From Neoscytalidium dimidiatum (Eukaryota; Ascomycota; Dothideomycetes; Botryosphaeriales; Botryosphaeriaceae), in the NCBI GenBank assembly GCA_037367355.1, contig CM074697.1, positions 2,542,001 to 2,606,000 of the forward strand: 64,000 bases of DNA, written 5' to 3'. The notes beneath the pieces are model-generated. The model ran no database searches, had not been told where the DNA came from, and saw only the letters and a program-made list of their open reading frames with translations. How positions within the stretch are numbered: the stretch's first letter is position 1; the number at the start of each line of letters is the position of its first letter. Positions 1 to 11,588 of the stretch are shown here, one piece after another. The position numbers and the translations under genes are program-made.

Positions 1-342
1 GTACAATTGTACCTCTAGAGATCCCCGTTTGGCCTATAGGAATGGTGTTTGAGAAAGGCGAGGGTGTTATGTTGAGGGTTGCAGGGCATGATCTTCGTTT
101 GCCGGAAGTCGAGATGCTTCGATTCGACGAGCCACAAGATGAGAACGTCGGGAGGCATGTAGTACACACTGGAGGCCAATATGACAGTCATATTATCCTT
201 CCTGTCATCTCTTAAAAGCTTATGCCAATCTCTGTGTACAAAACAGTCTGTGACTTTTTTAAGTCAGGAAAAATAGGAGAACCACAAATTAAATCTTCAG
301 TCCCTCAGCGTTTATGAAAGAGCTCTACAGCCGGCGTGGTAC
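1..342. other. Left edge, no gene recognised
   Basis: No convincing coding region. The stretch lies downstream of the AAA ATPase stop codon, so its right part probably holds that gene's 3' UTR and polyadenylation region. Anything to the left of base 1 is unseen. Confidence 0.5.
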
Positions 343-1896
343 TTAATCTTTCTTCTTCTCTGGTTTCTCTTTTTCATCCGGCTTCTTCCCCTCGCCTTCA
401 GCCATTTCCGCTCTCAGGATTCCGATCTGTTTCTCCAGTGTCTCCGGCAACTTTCCCGACGCCTCCTGTGTATTAGTCGACGAGGTCGAGTAGAGTAAAG
501 TGAGTAGAGAAGCCACCCAGGCCTCCTTCAGGTATGCAAAACTGAACCCTTCAGTGAGCTCCGCAATGCGTCTAGATGTTGCGGGCTCGGTCTTGAGATC
601 GGGATTATCGACGAACTTGTTCCTCCATCCGTCGCAGTAGCGGATGCGTTCCTCGAGGGATGGAGTCTTGAAACGGTACTTTCTGTCAAAGCGAGACGGG
701 CGCTTGGACAGACCGGGATCCAATTTATCCACTGCAAAGACGTTAGCTGGTGTCAGAAAATATTCAGATAGTTAACTTACGGTTGTTGGTGGACCCGATC
801 ATCAGGATACCGTCGTTGTTTTCAAGCCCATCGATCTCGTTCAGGAAGTACGACCTCACTTCCTCCTTCACAAGAGAGTCCACGTCCTCAAACAGTAGCA
901 AGCACGGTGCCGTCCTCCGGGCTTTGGTAAAAATCTGCCTCACGGACTGCTGCGGACCGAAGCCCCTTTGCGCGAACGTCTTGACGTACAGCGTCGGGAT
1001 GGGGTCCGGCCGCTCCATGAGGGTCTTCATGATGGCCTTGACCGTCATCGTCTTGCCATTGCCGGGGGTCCCATGGAAGATCAAACCGCGCTGCAGCTGA
1101 CAGTCAGCCACCCACGCTCAACCGACGTCTCGAAATCCGGGGGAGACGGAGAGGGATGACTCACCTTCCACGGCGTCCCAAAATACCTGTACTGCTCCCT
1201 CGCCGCAAAGAACCCCACCACATCCCGCATGATCGCCTCCTTCATCTCCCCCTCCAGCACGATCCCGTCGTAGTCCACCTCCCTCACCGCCTCCCACAAC
1301 TCCCGGTCCTTCCGCCACCGGCCCTGATCGAACACCCACACCTCGTCGTGGCTCTGCTCCGCCCACGCGTTCGCCGCCAGCAGCAGCGCGTCCGTCGGCG
1401 CGCTGCGAGTCCCCGCCTGCACCTCCTCCCCGCCCGCCGGCTCCTTGAGCACGTAGTACCGCGTCTCCGGCTGGCAGAACGGGCTGTTCTGCGCCTCGGC
1501 CGCGTACACCCGGAACGCCTCGCCGCGCCACGCGTAGCCGTACAGCCCGAACGTCACCGCGTCCGCCAGCGTGCCGGGCGTGCCGTCCAGGCGGCGCGCG
1601 GGCGGGTCGTACGTGCGGGTGCGCAGGAGCGGGACGATGCCGTCGTCGTCGCCGTCTTTGCCGGTGATCGGCGTCGCGGTGGCGTGGCCCGCTTTGGCGT
1701 AGGCGAGCAGGTTGCATGGCGTCACGGCGAGGTGGTGCGAGGGGTAGGCGCGGCGCAGGGCGGACTGGATCACGGTGTCGGAGGAGATGCGTTGCGCGGA
1801 CGAGTGGGCGTGGTAGGCGGCGAAGATGGTGGTTGCGGTTGAGGTGTCGTCGCTTTCGTTGGGAACGGAGGCAGGGTTGACTGTGTTATCGCCCAT
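343..1896 (-). CDS. AAA-type ATPase, 478 aa, three exons
   Basis: Predicted P-loop ATPase of the AAA family (single AAA core), probably a protein-remodelling ATPase; substrate unknown. Exons 1896-1165, 1096-781 and 731-343 join in frame (1437 nt) through GTGAGT and GTAAGT donors and CAG acceptors. Visible motifs: Walker A GTPGNGKT at the start of exon 2, Walker B LLLFEDVD, a sensor-1-like STNN at the end of exon 2, and the arginine-finger region RPSRFDR early in exon 3. The N-terminal ~240 residues form a non-AAA domain; the C-terminus is a lysine/glutamate-rich tail. ATG 1896 was chosen because the upstream in-frame extension has no ATG. Fungal relatives are often labelled proteasome-activating-like or BCS1-like, but I see no N-terminal transmembrane segment as in true BCS1. 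Confidence 0.88.
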
Positions 1897-4800
1897 GGTG
1901 GTGGTGGTGGTGGTGAGGGAAGAAGGTTGAGTGCGGGAAGGGGAGGTGGGCAAGGTTTCTTTGCTAGTGTCTAGTTAGTCGGGTATCGATGTTTTATAGA
2001 CATCTGTCTGAGCTATGCGTGGAAGGGCCGCGTGAATTCCGCACAAGGCGGTGGCTGCGAGTTGCTTCCAGCCGGTGGCTGTTGCCTTGCGCGGCTTGAC
2101 GTGTTTGACTGGTCGGATTTAGGGAAACGGATCTGCAGTCCTTACCAGGCAGCAGTCTGCACGCTTACCGGCCGTGTCCTGATGGGCCTTTGTGCTACCC
2201 GCATCAGGCATTAGACCTGCTAGTTCTCTTTCACATGAAGGCCAGTGGGGTTAGTCGAACGGCTGACGGCCGTTTTATTGGTGTGTCATCCTTGCGCTGA
2301 TCTGCAGCAAGGCTGACTTCGCCACATATCGTCCTGTAGGAACAGCTGTACTGCTACAGGTCCGCTTTTCAGTCTGCTTGTCCCACAAATGAGTGGCGTG
2401 TGTTCTTCGTGTGACTGAAGAACATTTAGTGAAGGGTGCCTTGCGCGTCCACTGGTCTTTATCGTCAAAAGTAATTGCCTCGTTTCAGTTCGAAGGATTG
2501 CGCTAGTAGCACCAGCAGATGATCTTTTCCTGAAGAGAAACCGTTCTGCAGCAATTCTACAGGAAATCGGAAACGGACTGTGGAGGAGCTCCAGGTAGTC
2601 GTTTGAAGAGGTTTATCGGAATGACGTATAGAGTTAGATCACGCTAACAGTAGGATTCATAGGGTAACGTGAACGACGGTTGATACCTATCGCAAGCCCG
2701 CGCGGTTGTTCGCCTAAACGCTTATACGCACATGTAATAAATATGGCCATACATTCTCTATGCTATATGCCCTCCTCGGCAATTTATTCCGGATCTTAAG
2801 TGTGAGTTGCTTAGGGGGAGTGGTCTCATAATGAACCGTGGGAAAGTCTGTTCCGCCATTTTCGTACGCGAACGCCTGGCTCAGTCCGCATTCGGTATTC
2901 GGTGATAAGACGCAAGACTGCTCGATTCTAATCAGGTATTCCCTGTCTACACAAACGAATATTAAGGCCTATTTGGGGAAGGAGGGAAGGACGGAAGAAG
3001 GGGAGGACGGAAGAAGATTTTTCTTATTTTTTTCTTTTAGCCGCCTGCTGGAGGAGGGAAGGAGGGGGTATAGATCGGACGCTACGTAATGTTGCAACTG
3101 CCTCAGAGCTATATCATAAACCGGAATGGAGAATGTGTCATCAGCCATAGTTCAGCACCTGTTTCTGATTAGCGCTCATAACATAAAAGAAAGCCTGACA
3201 CAGTGTAGTTGTGTCGAACACCCGCCCACCCAGGCTTCGAAGCGAGCAGCCTTGACTCGGGTACCGGCGCGGCAGGCTGACGAAAGCAGGAGCACCTGCA
3301 CGGCGTCGAGGCTGGCAGACGGGCATATGCCGAGAATGCTGGCACTACGACGGGCAGGCGGACGGCCGGAGAGCCCGCACGACGCCGGTAATGTGGAGTT
3401 GGTTACGTGTAGAGGGGTGGCAAAGCAGAAAGCAGAAGTAGTAGAGGGGCGGCGCGGCAGGTGGAAACGGTACCAGGCAGCCTATAATGCTGCTTAAAGT
3501 GTAAGGAATGCGAGCGGAAGTTGATGGGGAAGAGATAGGAGGGTAGAACAAGTTTGTGAGGGTGACTGGAGCTAAGTGTCAAGGTTGGGTTGTGGCACGT
3601 GCGTAACCTTAACGACGTGCTTGGCGCTGCGGAGCGGCTCGGTTCAAGAGGCCGCGTTGTCACGTGGTATGTACCCCGCTACAGTTTTCCAAGAGTCGTC
3701 CCCAAGACCGCTCCTCAGACCTCTACTGCCTTTGTTACTGTAAGCGCCGTTTCACTTACCTATATAGACACTTATGTAGGTAGCTGCTGCTTTCATCACC
3801 TCGCCCATCGTCCACACCCTGTCGCGTTCCAGCCGAAGAATAAAACGGGGAGATATAAGAGGATGTGTGACTCTCATAACGTCGCCTTCTATGCGTGGAA
3901 ACTGGCCTACGATTGCAGGCCTCTTCTCTCCGTCAAAACTGACCTGATTGGAGGTTGAAATCGGCGAGGCTGTATGGAAGTATGGCCAGATATTCGAGAA
4001 CATGTGGGAAGGTACTGCTAAACCGCTTTCTCTCCTCTATTTCCTCACGCCGATGATTTAGCGGAAGTCAACGTTGACGTGACATTCGTGCCACAGTCAT
4101 CCAAGCGGAGATTTGAGCTTTGTGAGTTTTTGTTCCTCTACTACTATAGTACAGGCAGACGTATAGGGGGCTGACCTATAGCACACTAAAAATCATACAT
4201 ATATATATATATTATCTGAGACAAGAAAAGACGGTACCGCATAACTTCTTTCGGGAGATAAGGGCATACCATTAAATAAGTGTCCAGAACTTCTAATGTA
4301 GACTCGCCATGGAGCCTTTCAGCGTCCGATATGATGTGGTAAGGAGCAAGAGAGGGGTTTAAAAAAAAGAAAACATGATCGACATTACAGTACCCTTGGT
4401 TTTGTCTCACCTTTCGATCAACTGTATTGACAGCTACACTCTACATTCACAAAAGTCCTGTGCAGCAGCTCGAGAAGGTTAAAGAGAGTGTCCCTCTCAT
4501 GCCCGAAGTTCTCGAGAGGTCTAGGTTGGCTAGGTCGCATGTCATCTACATGAGCACACATCAGTGGGCGCGTGGTGATTATCAATATCTGGACGTTGAG
4601 TCTTATCTGTTGAAGCAGCACTGGGAATCACTCGTGTAACATGGCTCTTCTCTGTGATCAACTCCAACGAGAATGAAAATGCAGACTATTACATGGATCA
4701 GCCGACAATAGAGGTGGGAAGCAGGCGCCAGGGAACACTGGGAGAACTGGAATTGCCCACAGTCCCAAACAAGACGTTATTTTGAACCTGAGAAACTTGT

Positions 4801-7193
4801 TCCACATATAATACGCTCTGTACTGCACCTGTTTAAGCTGATTCACCAATGGGCATGACCTGGATCTCTATCAAGACTCCTAGAGGGCAAGAACTCGTTC
4901 TGTAGAAGATGTGAGGTTGACCTTACCGACCAACAGGCTCATGAGGAAAAAATTGAGTGTCGCTTGAAGGGCTGCATCGAACGCATCTATTTTGCGTAGT
5001 AAATGGACGTAGAAATAGGTGGCCGTGGATAGTGGAAATGAAGACGTTGTAGAACAAGGGATTGTGAAAGACAGTATGAGGACGTATGAGCCATCAGCCG
5101 AAGATGGACAAGAGTTCATTGGCCAAGTTCAATACGATACGGGGCTTTCATCCGAAGGCCATATTTCGCTCTATTGGTGGATGCTTGCTAATTTTGCAGC
5201 AGAGGAGTGGCAGAGACTTGAAAGCCATGAACGAAGAAACGTGGAAAGTAGAAGAGCAAGTGGGGCCGGAACTAATATGGACGTTACTGCGGAGGGCGGA
5301 GCCTCGGGTGTGCGCGTTTCAGGCCCGCCTAGTTCCCGACAGTCGGTCAAGCTTATTTCTACGCCTGTCCCCGTTCTGTTCCGCTGAAATGTGACGTCTC
5401 GCAGGCGAAACTGATTCGTGACAGATTCTCTATTCCGCAGACCGGTATTCGGCTTGTCGTTTCCCCTGCGTTAGCTAAAGTCTCATTGTCCATCCGCTTC
5501 CACATCCTGTTCACACCCTGGCCATTTCTGCGCGTGATCGTCTACACAGTAAGTCGAGGTGGCGTGAGGACCTGCACTAGCCGATCGTTTCCGGCTCTTG
5601 TATCCACTCAGTGCCTGAGCGCTCTTTCGCTTCCTTTCTTGATTTACGAATATCTTCATTCGTTGTTCCCTTGAATTCACTAAAAAGAAAGCTCGCAAAC
5701 ATAAACAAAGAAAATCGTCTCACCATGATCTTTCTTCGCTCAATACCGCTTGTCGCTGTTAGCAACGCTGGAGGTGGCTCTAGGTGGATCACCTCAGCAC
5801 AAGGCTTTCGCATGGCCCTAGCGCGAAAGCTTCTCGTATACAATACGGCTGTGGCGAGATTAACTTTGTTATCCCTATGCTTAACTAACTTTATTAATCC
5901 TTTCTTTCTTCAGCCGCAAAACGCATGAAATGGAATCCGAGGTCGCGAAGATCGAGTACTACCCGACAAGGTTATGTCAATCATGGACAAAACAGAGTTG
6001 CCATCTACAATGCCAAGTTTGGAACTCTTCGCCGCAAATTGCGACTTTCGACAGCTTTCGTATCCGGCCTTCCGTTCTGCAACACAAGACTAAGTTTCGC
6101 GAACAGGAAAGCGTTAAGACACATCAGGTGAACTCATCGACATTGTGTAGACCTTCTAGTGCTATTCAGCTAGGCACGGGAACCAAAGATGCATGTGTGC
6201 TTGCGTCGCGGCCAAGCAGGATCATTCGATAAAGTAACAGTGCCCTACGCCACCTCTGCCCTAGGAAACGCTGGCCTATAGTCCTTATAGGTCTTACGAC
6301 TTCTTCAGGCCGAGGCATGTATAAGCATATGATATTAAAGGACCAAACAGCGGATTTGTTCCCGAGAGCTTCACAGGCCCACCCCAGACTTTTCCCGGTT
6401 GTCGAACGAGGCTCTGCATTGTCCCGGCTGCTGAAACTCCCGCCCATATACCGATTCGTCCATTGTTTCTACTATTCTTAGCTTAAATTCACGATTACTT
6501 CGCATTTGATTGGCCCATCTGTGAAAGGGCGGCCTTTTAGCCCGAATTGCCGCAATTGCCGGAGCATGTGAAGGCTCTCTCCATGATTAACATAAGACAC
6601 CAGTCAGTGAGTTTGTTACTTTCTATGGTCTATGCATAGCGTCGACAAATTCTGGTCCGCTTGGCTCTCCGCTGTGGGTCTTGACAGCTGAGTATTGCAC
6701 AACAGAGATGTTGAAAGCTGACCCGAACGCCTGGTGACATGGGCTGCTCGGCGGCTCGGCTGAGGCTACATAGGCGGTGACGCTCTCTCTGTGAAGATCA
6801 CCACCACAAGGTAGATCAATGCCTGTCAGAAAATCTAATAAATCACGCAAACACGAACACGAATGGTCTGTAGCAATGAGTCCTTCTTCAAACGAGAAGG
6901 TTCGAATGGCTAAGGTCGGTCAGGAAAACCGGGGCGCTCATCGCCAGGTGTGGGCTGCATAACATGCCCACCAGGGTGCAATGACCCCGGTCAGGCTCAC
7001 CTTCAGGCCCTTGCATTGCTATTCCAAGAGTCAGACTGTTGTCTTCAGTTTACTTTATATATCTGATCGAGTCAAGAGTATTCCGATCCGTCTATATAAT
7101 GGCCGCCGCCTGCAACCAGAAAAAGACAAAGCAATCATCTACAAAATTCAACAGTCTACAGTCTTCAATTCGAGATCATTCATTACCTTCATC
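1897..7193. other. Gene-poor 5.3-kb interval
   Basis: Only short overlapping open frames on both strands, none with a recognisable domain or fungal splice pattern. A 122-codon frame at 5019-5387 (+) and a 105-codon frame at 5611-5928 (+) are the longest and look fortuitous. A purine-rich tract at 2976-3067 contains a direct repeat of GGACGGAAGAAG (2989-3000 and 3005-3016). A (TA)n run lies at 4197-4213. The base composition is ordinary, unlike the RIP-degraded blocks near 53 and 60 kb. Confidence 0.5.
7093..7099 (+). promoter_or_regulatory. Putative TATA box of the NLP gene
   Basis: TATATAA about 95 bp upstream of the NLP start codon, the expected place for a core promoter with a short leader. 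Positional inference only. Confidence 0.4.
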
Positions 7194-8360
7194 ATGCTGT
7201 TCAGCACGATTGTCTCTCTCATTGCTCTCACCACATGCGCTTCAGGCGCACCGTTGGAAGCACGCGCCGTTGTGCCGCACGATTCCCTCTCTCCTCATGC
7301 TGAAGATATCAGAAGTGGTGCCGAAGGCGATAATATCAAGAGGTACGAGCCGTACTTGCACATTGCATCCGGCTGTCAACCATACACTGCCGTCAATGAT
7401 AAGGGAGATACTAGGTATTGTAGGACTATATAAGGCCACTAGCCAGCACTGCAAAACAGTGCGGCGTCGTACTTTTTCAGTCCGACAGTTATGAGCCCGG
7501 ATTTCGCGATGTGGCTTCCATTTGCAACATTCAGTGTTCCAAACATCAAAACTAGGACACACCAACACACACTAGGGTACCAACACCTATTCAGTCTACT
7601 TCAGATTCTGCGTTCGAACCGCGCACATGCGGTGCATCAGCCAGAAAAAAATCATCATCCAATCGTCAAGAGCAAGAAAAAGCGCACCTGTTCCACCAAT
7701 ACCGCTCTTCTCATCGCGCCACCGGTGAGGGGGTGTGTAGGACTATATAAGGCCACTAGCCAGCACTGCAAAACAGTGCGGCGTCGTACTTTTTCAGTCC
7801 GACAGGTATGTAGACAGCAGCTCCCTCAGATATGTCCTTTGATTGACACGAAACACAGCGGCGGTCTTCAGGATACAGGAAGCTCGACAGGCGGTTGCAG
7901 AGATGAGACCAAAGGCCAGACATATGTGAGGGCGGGCAAATACAAGGACCGTTATGCCATCATGTATGCCTGGTACTTTCCCAAGGACCAACCGAATGAT
8001 GGCGTCTCCGCCGGCGCCCACCGCCATGATTGGGAACATATTGTTGTCTGGATCAACGATGGCACCTCTGCAAACCCGACCCTGCTCGGTGCTGCTGCTT
8101 CCAGCCACAGTGGCTATAAGACGACGAAGACGCCGCAAACGCGGGATGGCACCCATCCACAGGTTGAATACTTCACCAATTTCCCCACCAACCACGAACT
8201 CCAATTCAAGACCAGCCCAGGCAAAGAGTACCCGATGTGGGACTGGGCGACGATGACTCCCGAGGCCCAGAATGCTCTCTCGACAACAAGCTTTGGCGAT
8301 GCCAATGTCCCCTTCATCGACGCCAACTGGGAGCCCAAGCTCGAGAAAGCTTGGGTTTGA
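7194..8360 (+). CDS. NLP (NPP1-domain) secreted protein, intron carries a TRIM
   Basis: Necrosis- and ethylene-inducing-peptide-like protein, a secreted family whose members permeabilise plant plasma membranes; some members are non-toxic. The start at 7194 is followed by a hydrophobic signal peptide ending near an ASGA site. Exon 1 is 7194-7414 and exon 2 is 7859-8360, with a phase-2 intron. Exon 2 holds the conserved central motif as AHRHDWE, with alanine where the consensus has glycine, and ends with the usual tryptophan-containing tail. The 444-nt intron is far longer than its neighbours because a 386-bp LTR-type element sits at its 5' splice site. The donor left behind is GTATTG; the original GTATGT now lies 391 bp downstream. 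If the intron is not removed, translation stops about six codons into it. The gene may be functional, poorly spliced or silenced. Confidence 0.85.
7419..7487 (+). repeat. Left LTR of the TRIM
   Basis: 69 bp, TG...CA, with a TATATAA box at 7427-7433 and an internal hairpin GCACTG-CAAAA-CAGTGC. Identical to the right copy, so insertion is recent. Confidence 0.88.
7736..7804 (+). repeat. Right LTR of the TRIM
   Basis: 69 bp, identical to 7419-7487. It abuts the second GGTAT target-site copy, which restores the original GTATGT donor sequence from 7806. Confidence 0.88.
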
Positions 8361-9876
8361 AGTCTGTCATTGAGTGTTGCTCTTTCATCTCGAATACATT
8401 TATTTTGATAGCCAGTTCTCACATTGCTTTATACTTACGGGATTGCTTGCTATTCTGTCTCTATCCACCTTTTCACCATCAGTAGTTGTTATGTACCGAA
8501 TTCAAGACCAGAAGTCGAATCAAAACGCCAAAACCTGCAAGACTGCTAGCGATGTGCCACTCCCTGGGCCGTGAACGAATACTCTACCCTACTCCCCGTG
8601 TTCCTGCAAGCCAGCCAAGCGCAACGACTCCTCCCAAAGCCCTCTTCTCTTTCTTATCATCAAAAGCCCACGACGTCGTCGTCTCTGCGTCCTTGTGCGG
8701 GCGACTTGAAAGAATCGCTGCATTTCCTGGCTGGGCGGCGGCTCCTGCCTGGCCTCCTTGATGGGTGGTCATTTGCTCATCTCTGGACTACTTGTGGCCT
8801 TTGTTGGAACGTTGTCTAAATTTGGCCCATGAAGCCAGAACTCAAAGGAAATTGGAAGCCGTGCCTTATCTATCTTCAATAACTGAATATTGGACTGATG
8901 ATTTGTGTCTGGCATGGCTTTCGCGGTGGGGCCAATTACTTAGTGTTAGGTCGAAGTCGGAGACGGCGCCTCAGAGCTCTTGCGCTCACCGCCTAGCGCA
9001 TGTACTTGGCCGTCTTCCAGTCACAGTAAGAGGCGCTTAGCACTATTTGATGCAATGTGCGACAGAGAGATACATTGGTGGTCTCGCGAATACCCAATCG
9101 AGCGCGAATGTAAGCATCGTTTGCTTATGCGTGTGATGCATCGCCGTACCCAGAGCTCGATATCTTTCGTGCCTATTAGACTGATACAAGCGGATTGGAG
9201 ACATCCTGAAGCAGTCCCTGCCAAAGATTTGGAGTGGCGTCATCAAAATTCGTAGCACGCGACCGACGCTGAGGGAACACATGCAGGCGGAAGGAGCCGG
9301 GTACATTCAAATAGCGAAAGGTACACGGATCAAACACAAAGGCTACAGTTCCGACGTGTGTACCGGGGTGTTATTCCATGTCGTTGTGGCTGTGCCCTTG
9401 CTGATTGAAGCAAGGGCCGATCTGTGGAGCTCGGGTTCAATTAGGTTGGTAAACAGAAGCACGGCAGGGGTTTCTATGGCGCGTTCGCTCCGTGCCTGGG
9501 CAGAATCGCCGCTAGTGCGCAAATTATCACAACACATACAGCTGAATGCTATCAGTTTGCTGCGCGCTAGGCGATGCCAAGTGCCGGACGCCAAATCAAA
9601 CGGTATGATCCAGCTGCGCCTGACTCCTGTTTGATTTCTCGTAGGACAGAGCCAGCTGAAAGCTTGGTCTTGAAACCGGCTGAAGAGGCGCGATGATGTC
9701 ACCCTGTTAAGCCCGCTCTTGGCTTGTGAGACTTAGCCCGCCAAGCAGTCTCAGCTCCCAATGGTGATAAGACCAGAAACCCCGCCCCCGCACTCACTAC
9801 AAACACCAATCCAACACTTTTCAAAGACCCGGTTGTCACCCTCTGATCCGCCAGATAAATTCTTCACTCCAAGAGC
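8361..9876. other. Intergenic, no gene recognised
   Basis: Short unrelated open frames only. The proximal ~150 bp probably hold the NLP 3' UTR; the distal ~150 bp the promoter of the small protein at 9877. Confidence 0.5.
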
Positions 9877-10256
9877 ATGGACTTCGTCAACAAGCTCGCC
9901 GGCGGCTCCTCCGAGAGCAAGAAGGAAGAGACCGAGCAGAAGTCCAGCGGTGGCTTCATGGACAAGGTCAACAGCATGGCTGGTGGCGGCAAGGAGAGCG
10001 AGAAGAACGAGGATTTGCTCGACAAGGGTTTGCCTCTCACCCGCGCTCATCCATCACCGTAACGCTGACCTTATTCCATCTTGCAGGCGTCGACTTCGTA
10101 CAAGAGAAGTTCCTCGGCCAGGGAGACCAGAGCAACGAAAGCGCCATCGAGCAGGCCAAAGACGAGCAGATCTCCGACTTCATCCGTGCCAAATACAAGT
10201 CCACTACCGGCTCCGATTTCCCCATCCCGGATAAGGACAAGAAGTACGGCTCGTAG
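9877..10256 (+). CDS. Small hydrophilic fungal protein, 106 aa
   Basis: Exons 9877-10027 and 10087-10256 join in frame (321 nt) across a 59-nt intron (GTTTGC...TTGCAG). The product is rich in K, E, S, G and D, with no signal peptide or membrane segment. The N-terminal part shows a weak internal duplication: DFVNKLAGG near residue 2 and MDKVNSMAGGG near residue 28. The C-terminal half has FVQEKFLGQG, an EQAKDEQISDFIRAKYK helix and a lysine-rich end. I recognise the pattern as a small conserved protein of filamentous ascomycetes, sometimes annotated as stress-related, but no biochemical role can be assigned from sequence. Confidence 0.8.
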
Positions 10257-11588
10257 GCGGACAAGGAACAAATGCGTGATGGACTCTACATATTCTACTG
10301 ATTAGGCGTGGGCCTATGGCATTTCTCCAATTCATTCTCCACGTTGGCTGGCTGTTCTTTCTCCTGCGTTGTGAGAATACTTGGATCTGCACCGTGACCA
10401 TTGTGGTGAGTGTTTTTGGCTGGGTAGCTGAAGTGACCAACACAGAATCTCGGCATTTCTTGGGTCATCTGCTCACTACACAATCTTGTTCGGTGCCATC
10501 TGTTCCCATTCGGTCTCCCATGTTTCTGCTTCAGACCCGGCAAGCATTCGTAACTGTGACTTGCCCCCGCAATTTGTTCAGCAACGCCGTGGTTCTCCAC
10601 TCCATCAGGATTCTAGACTAAACGAGGTCGTCCGCGCTCCAGCGATCCTCCGAGCCTAATTTCATCTGACGCGGCTCCGGTGACATAATCAAACAGCCAC
10701 ATGCGTATCACTTCCGCTGAATGGTGCCGAAATCTTTTGATAATCAAACGAAATGTTCCGTTGCACATTACTCTCCGATCACTTCCATTATCATTACAAA
10801 CATTTTTCGGTATCATCAGGACTCGATGTGGGCCTTTTCGTACCTTGGTTTCCAACAGAAATCATCTGGTTTTATCCCCTTTGCCAAAGCTGACGTTCAG
10901 GTGTTCTCCGTGTTCCATTGCCTCTGCGCAGCGCTTCCTCATCGATGCCCGTATCTTACAAGCTCCGTGCTGTATCAAATTCGATTGCTTTTGTTAGTGG
11001 AAGTACTGCTCTGGGCGCTGGTACCAACGATGACTCTATAGCTTTCGATGTCAAGAATGGCCTTGATTTGAGGATCGATACGCCGGGAACTTTTTATTCA
11101 TGAGCGATTGAAGTCATAGCAACGGCCCCAAGGGCCGATTCGTACGAAATGGCGCGGACGTGAAACGCAAAATCAATTTTATAATGTGCAGGATCTCAAT
11201 GAAGTGAGTCAACGACATCGGTAATGCGCGGTACTTTCTGGTAGCCTTGCATTGCCTGGGACAGGTGGCTTCACTACCGACCCTACGTATATCCAAGTAA
11301 ATAAGTTGGCTGAAGCAGGGCCCGGTGATCTGACTCGGAAAGCACTGCAGACTGTCTGAAAATAGGGAATTGGAGTCACAAGTTTCCAGAGTATTCCCAG
11401 GACCTCTTTCACAGAGATCTGAATATGCAGTTAAACATATTCCAGCTTCCAAGTTCCAACGACCAAGGTAACACAGTTTCCAAGACCTGTGAGCTTCCAA
11501 CGGCTAATCCATTCCTCCACAATGCCATCAACTGCGAGGACCTAACCGACTAGCTACTGAGCAGCGAATGTGCCCGTTCGTCTCATTC
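10257..11588. other. Intergenic, no gene recognised
   Basis: Convergent gap between the small protein and the 3' end of the P450. Short spurious frames only. Confidence 0.5.

Larger units (their letters stand above)
7419..7804 (+). mobile_element. TRIM (miniature non-coding LTR retrotransposon), 386 bp
   Basis: Two identical 69-bp direct repeats (7419-7487, 7736-7804) begin TG, end CA and have inverted tips (TGTAGGAC / GTCCGACA). The element is flanked by a 5-bp target duplication GGTAT (7414-7418, 7805-7809). Directly after the left repeat lies GTTATGAGCCC (7488-7498), complementary to the anticodon-loop region of initiator tRNA-Met; such half-tRNA priming is known for Drosophila copia. Directly before the right repeat is the purine-rich GGTGAGGGGGTG (7724-7735), a good polypurine tract. 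The 248-bp interior has no credible reading frame. All structural parts of a terminal-repeat retrotransposon in miniature are present. Movement would depend on an autonomous, probably Copia-type, partner elsewhere. Confidence 0.88.

Noticed and set aside
1118..1842. Long alternative frames over the AAA ATPase first exon
   Set aside because: Arg/His/Gly-rich shadow translations without homology.
5611..5928. 105-codon plus-strand frame in the 2-7 kb gap
   Set aside because: No recognisable domain, no splice context, and overlapping frames of equal quality on the other strand.
7415..7805. The 69-70 bp repeats as two introner-like elements
   Set aside because: They have GT and CAG near their ends and a hairpin, but the single 5-bp target duplication, TG...CA ends, primer site and polypurine tract fit one LTR-type insertion better.
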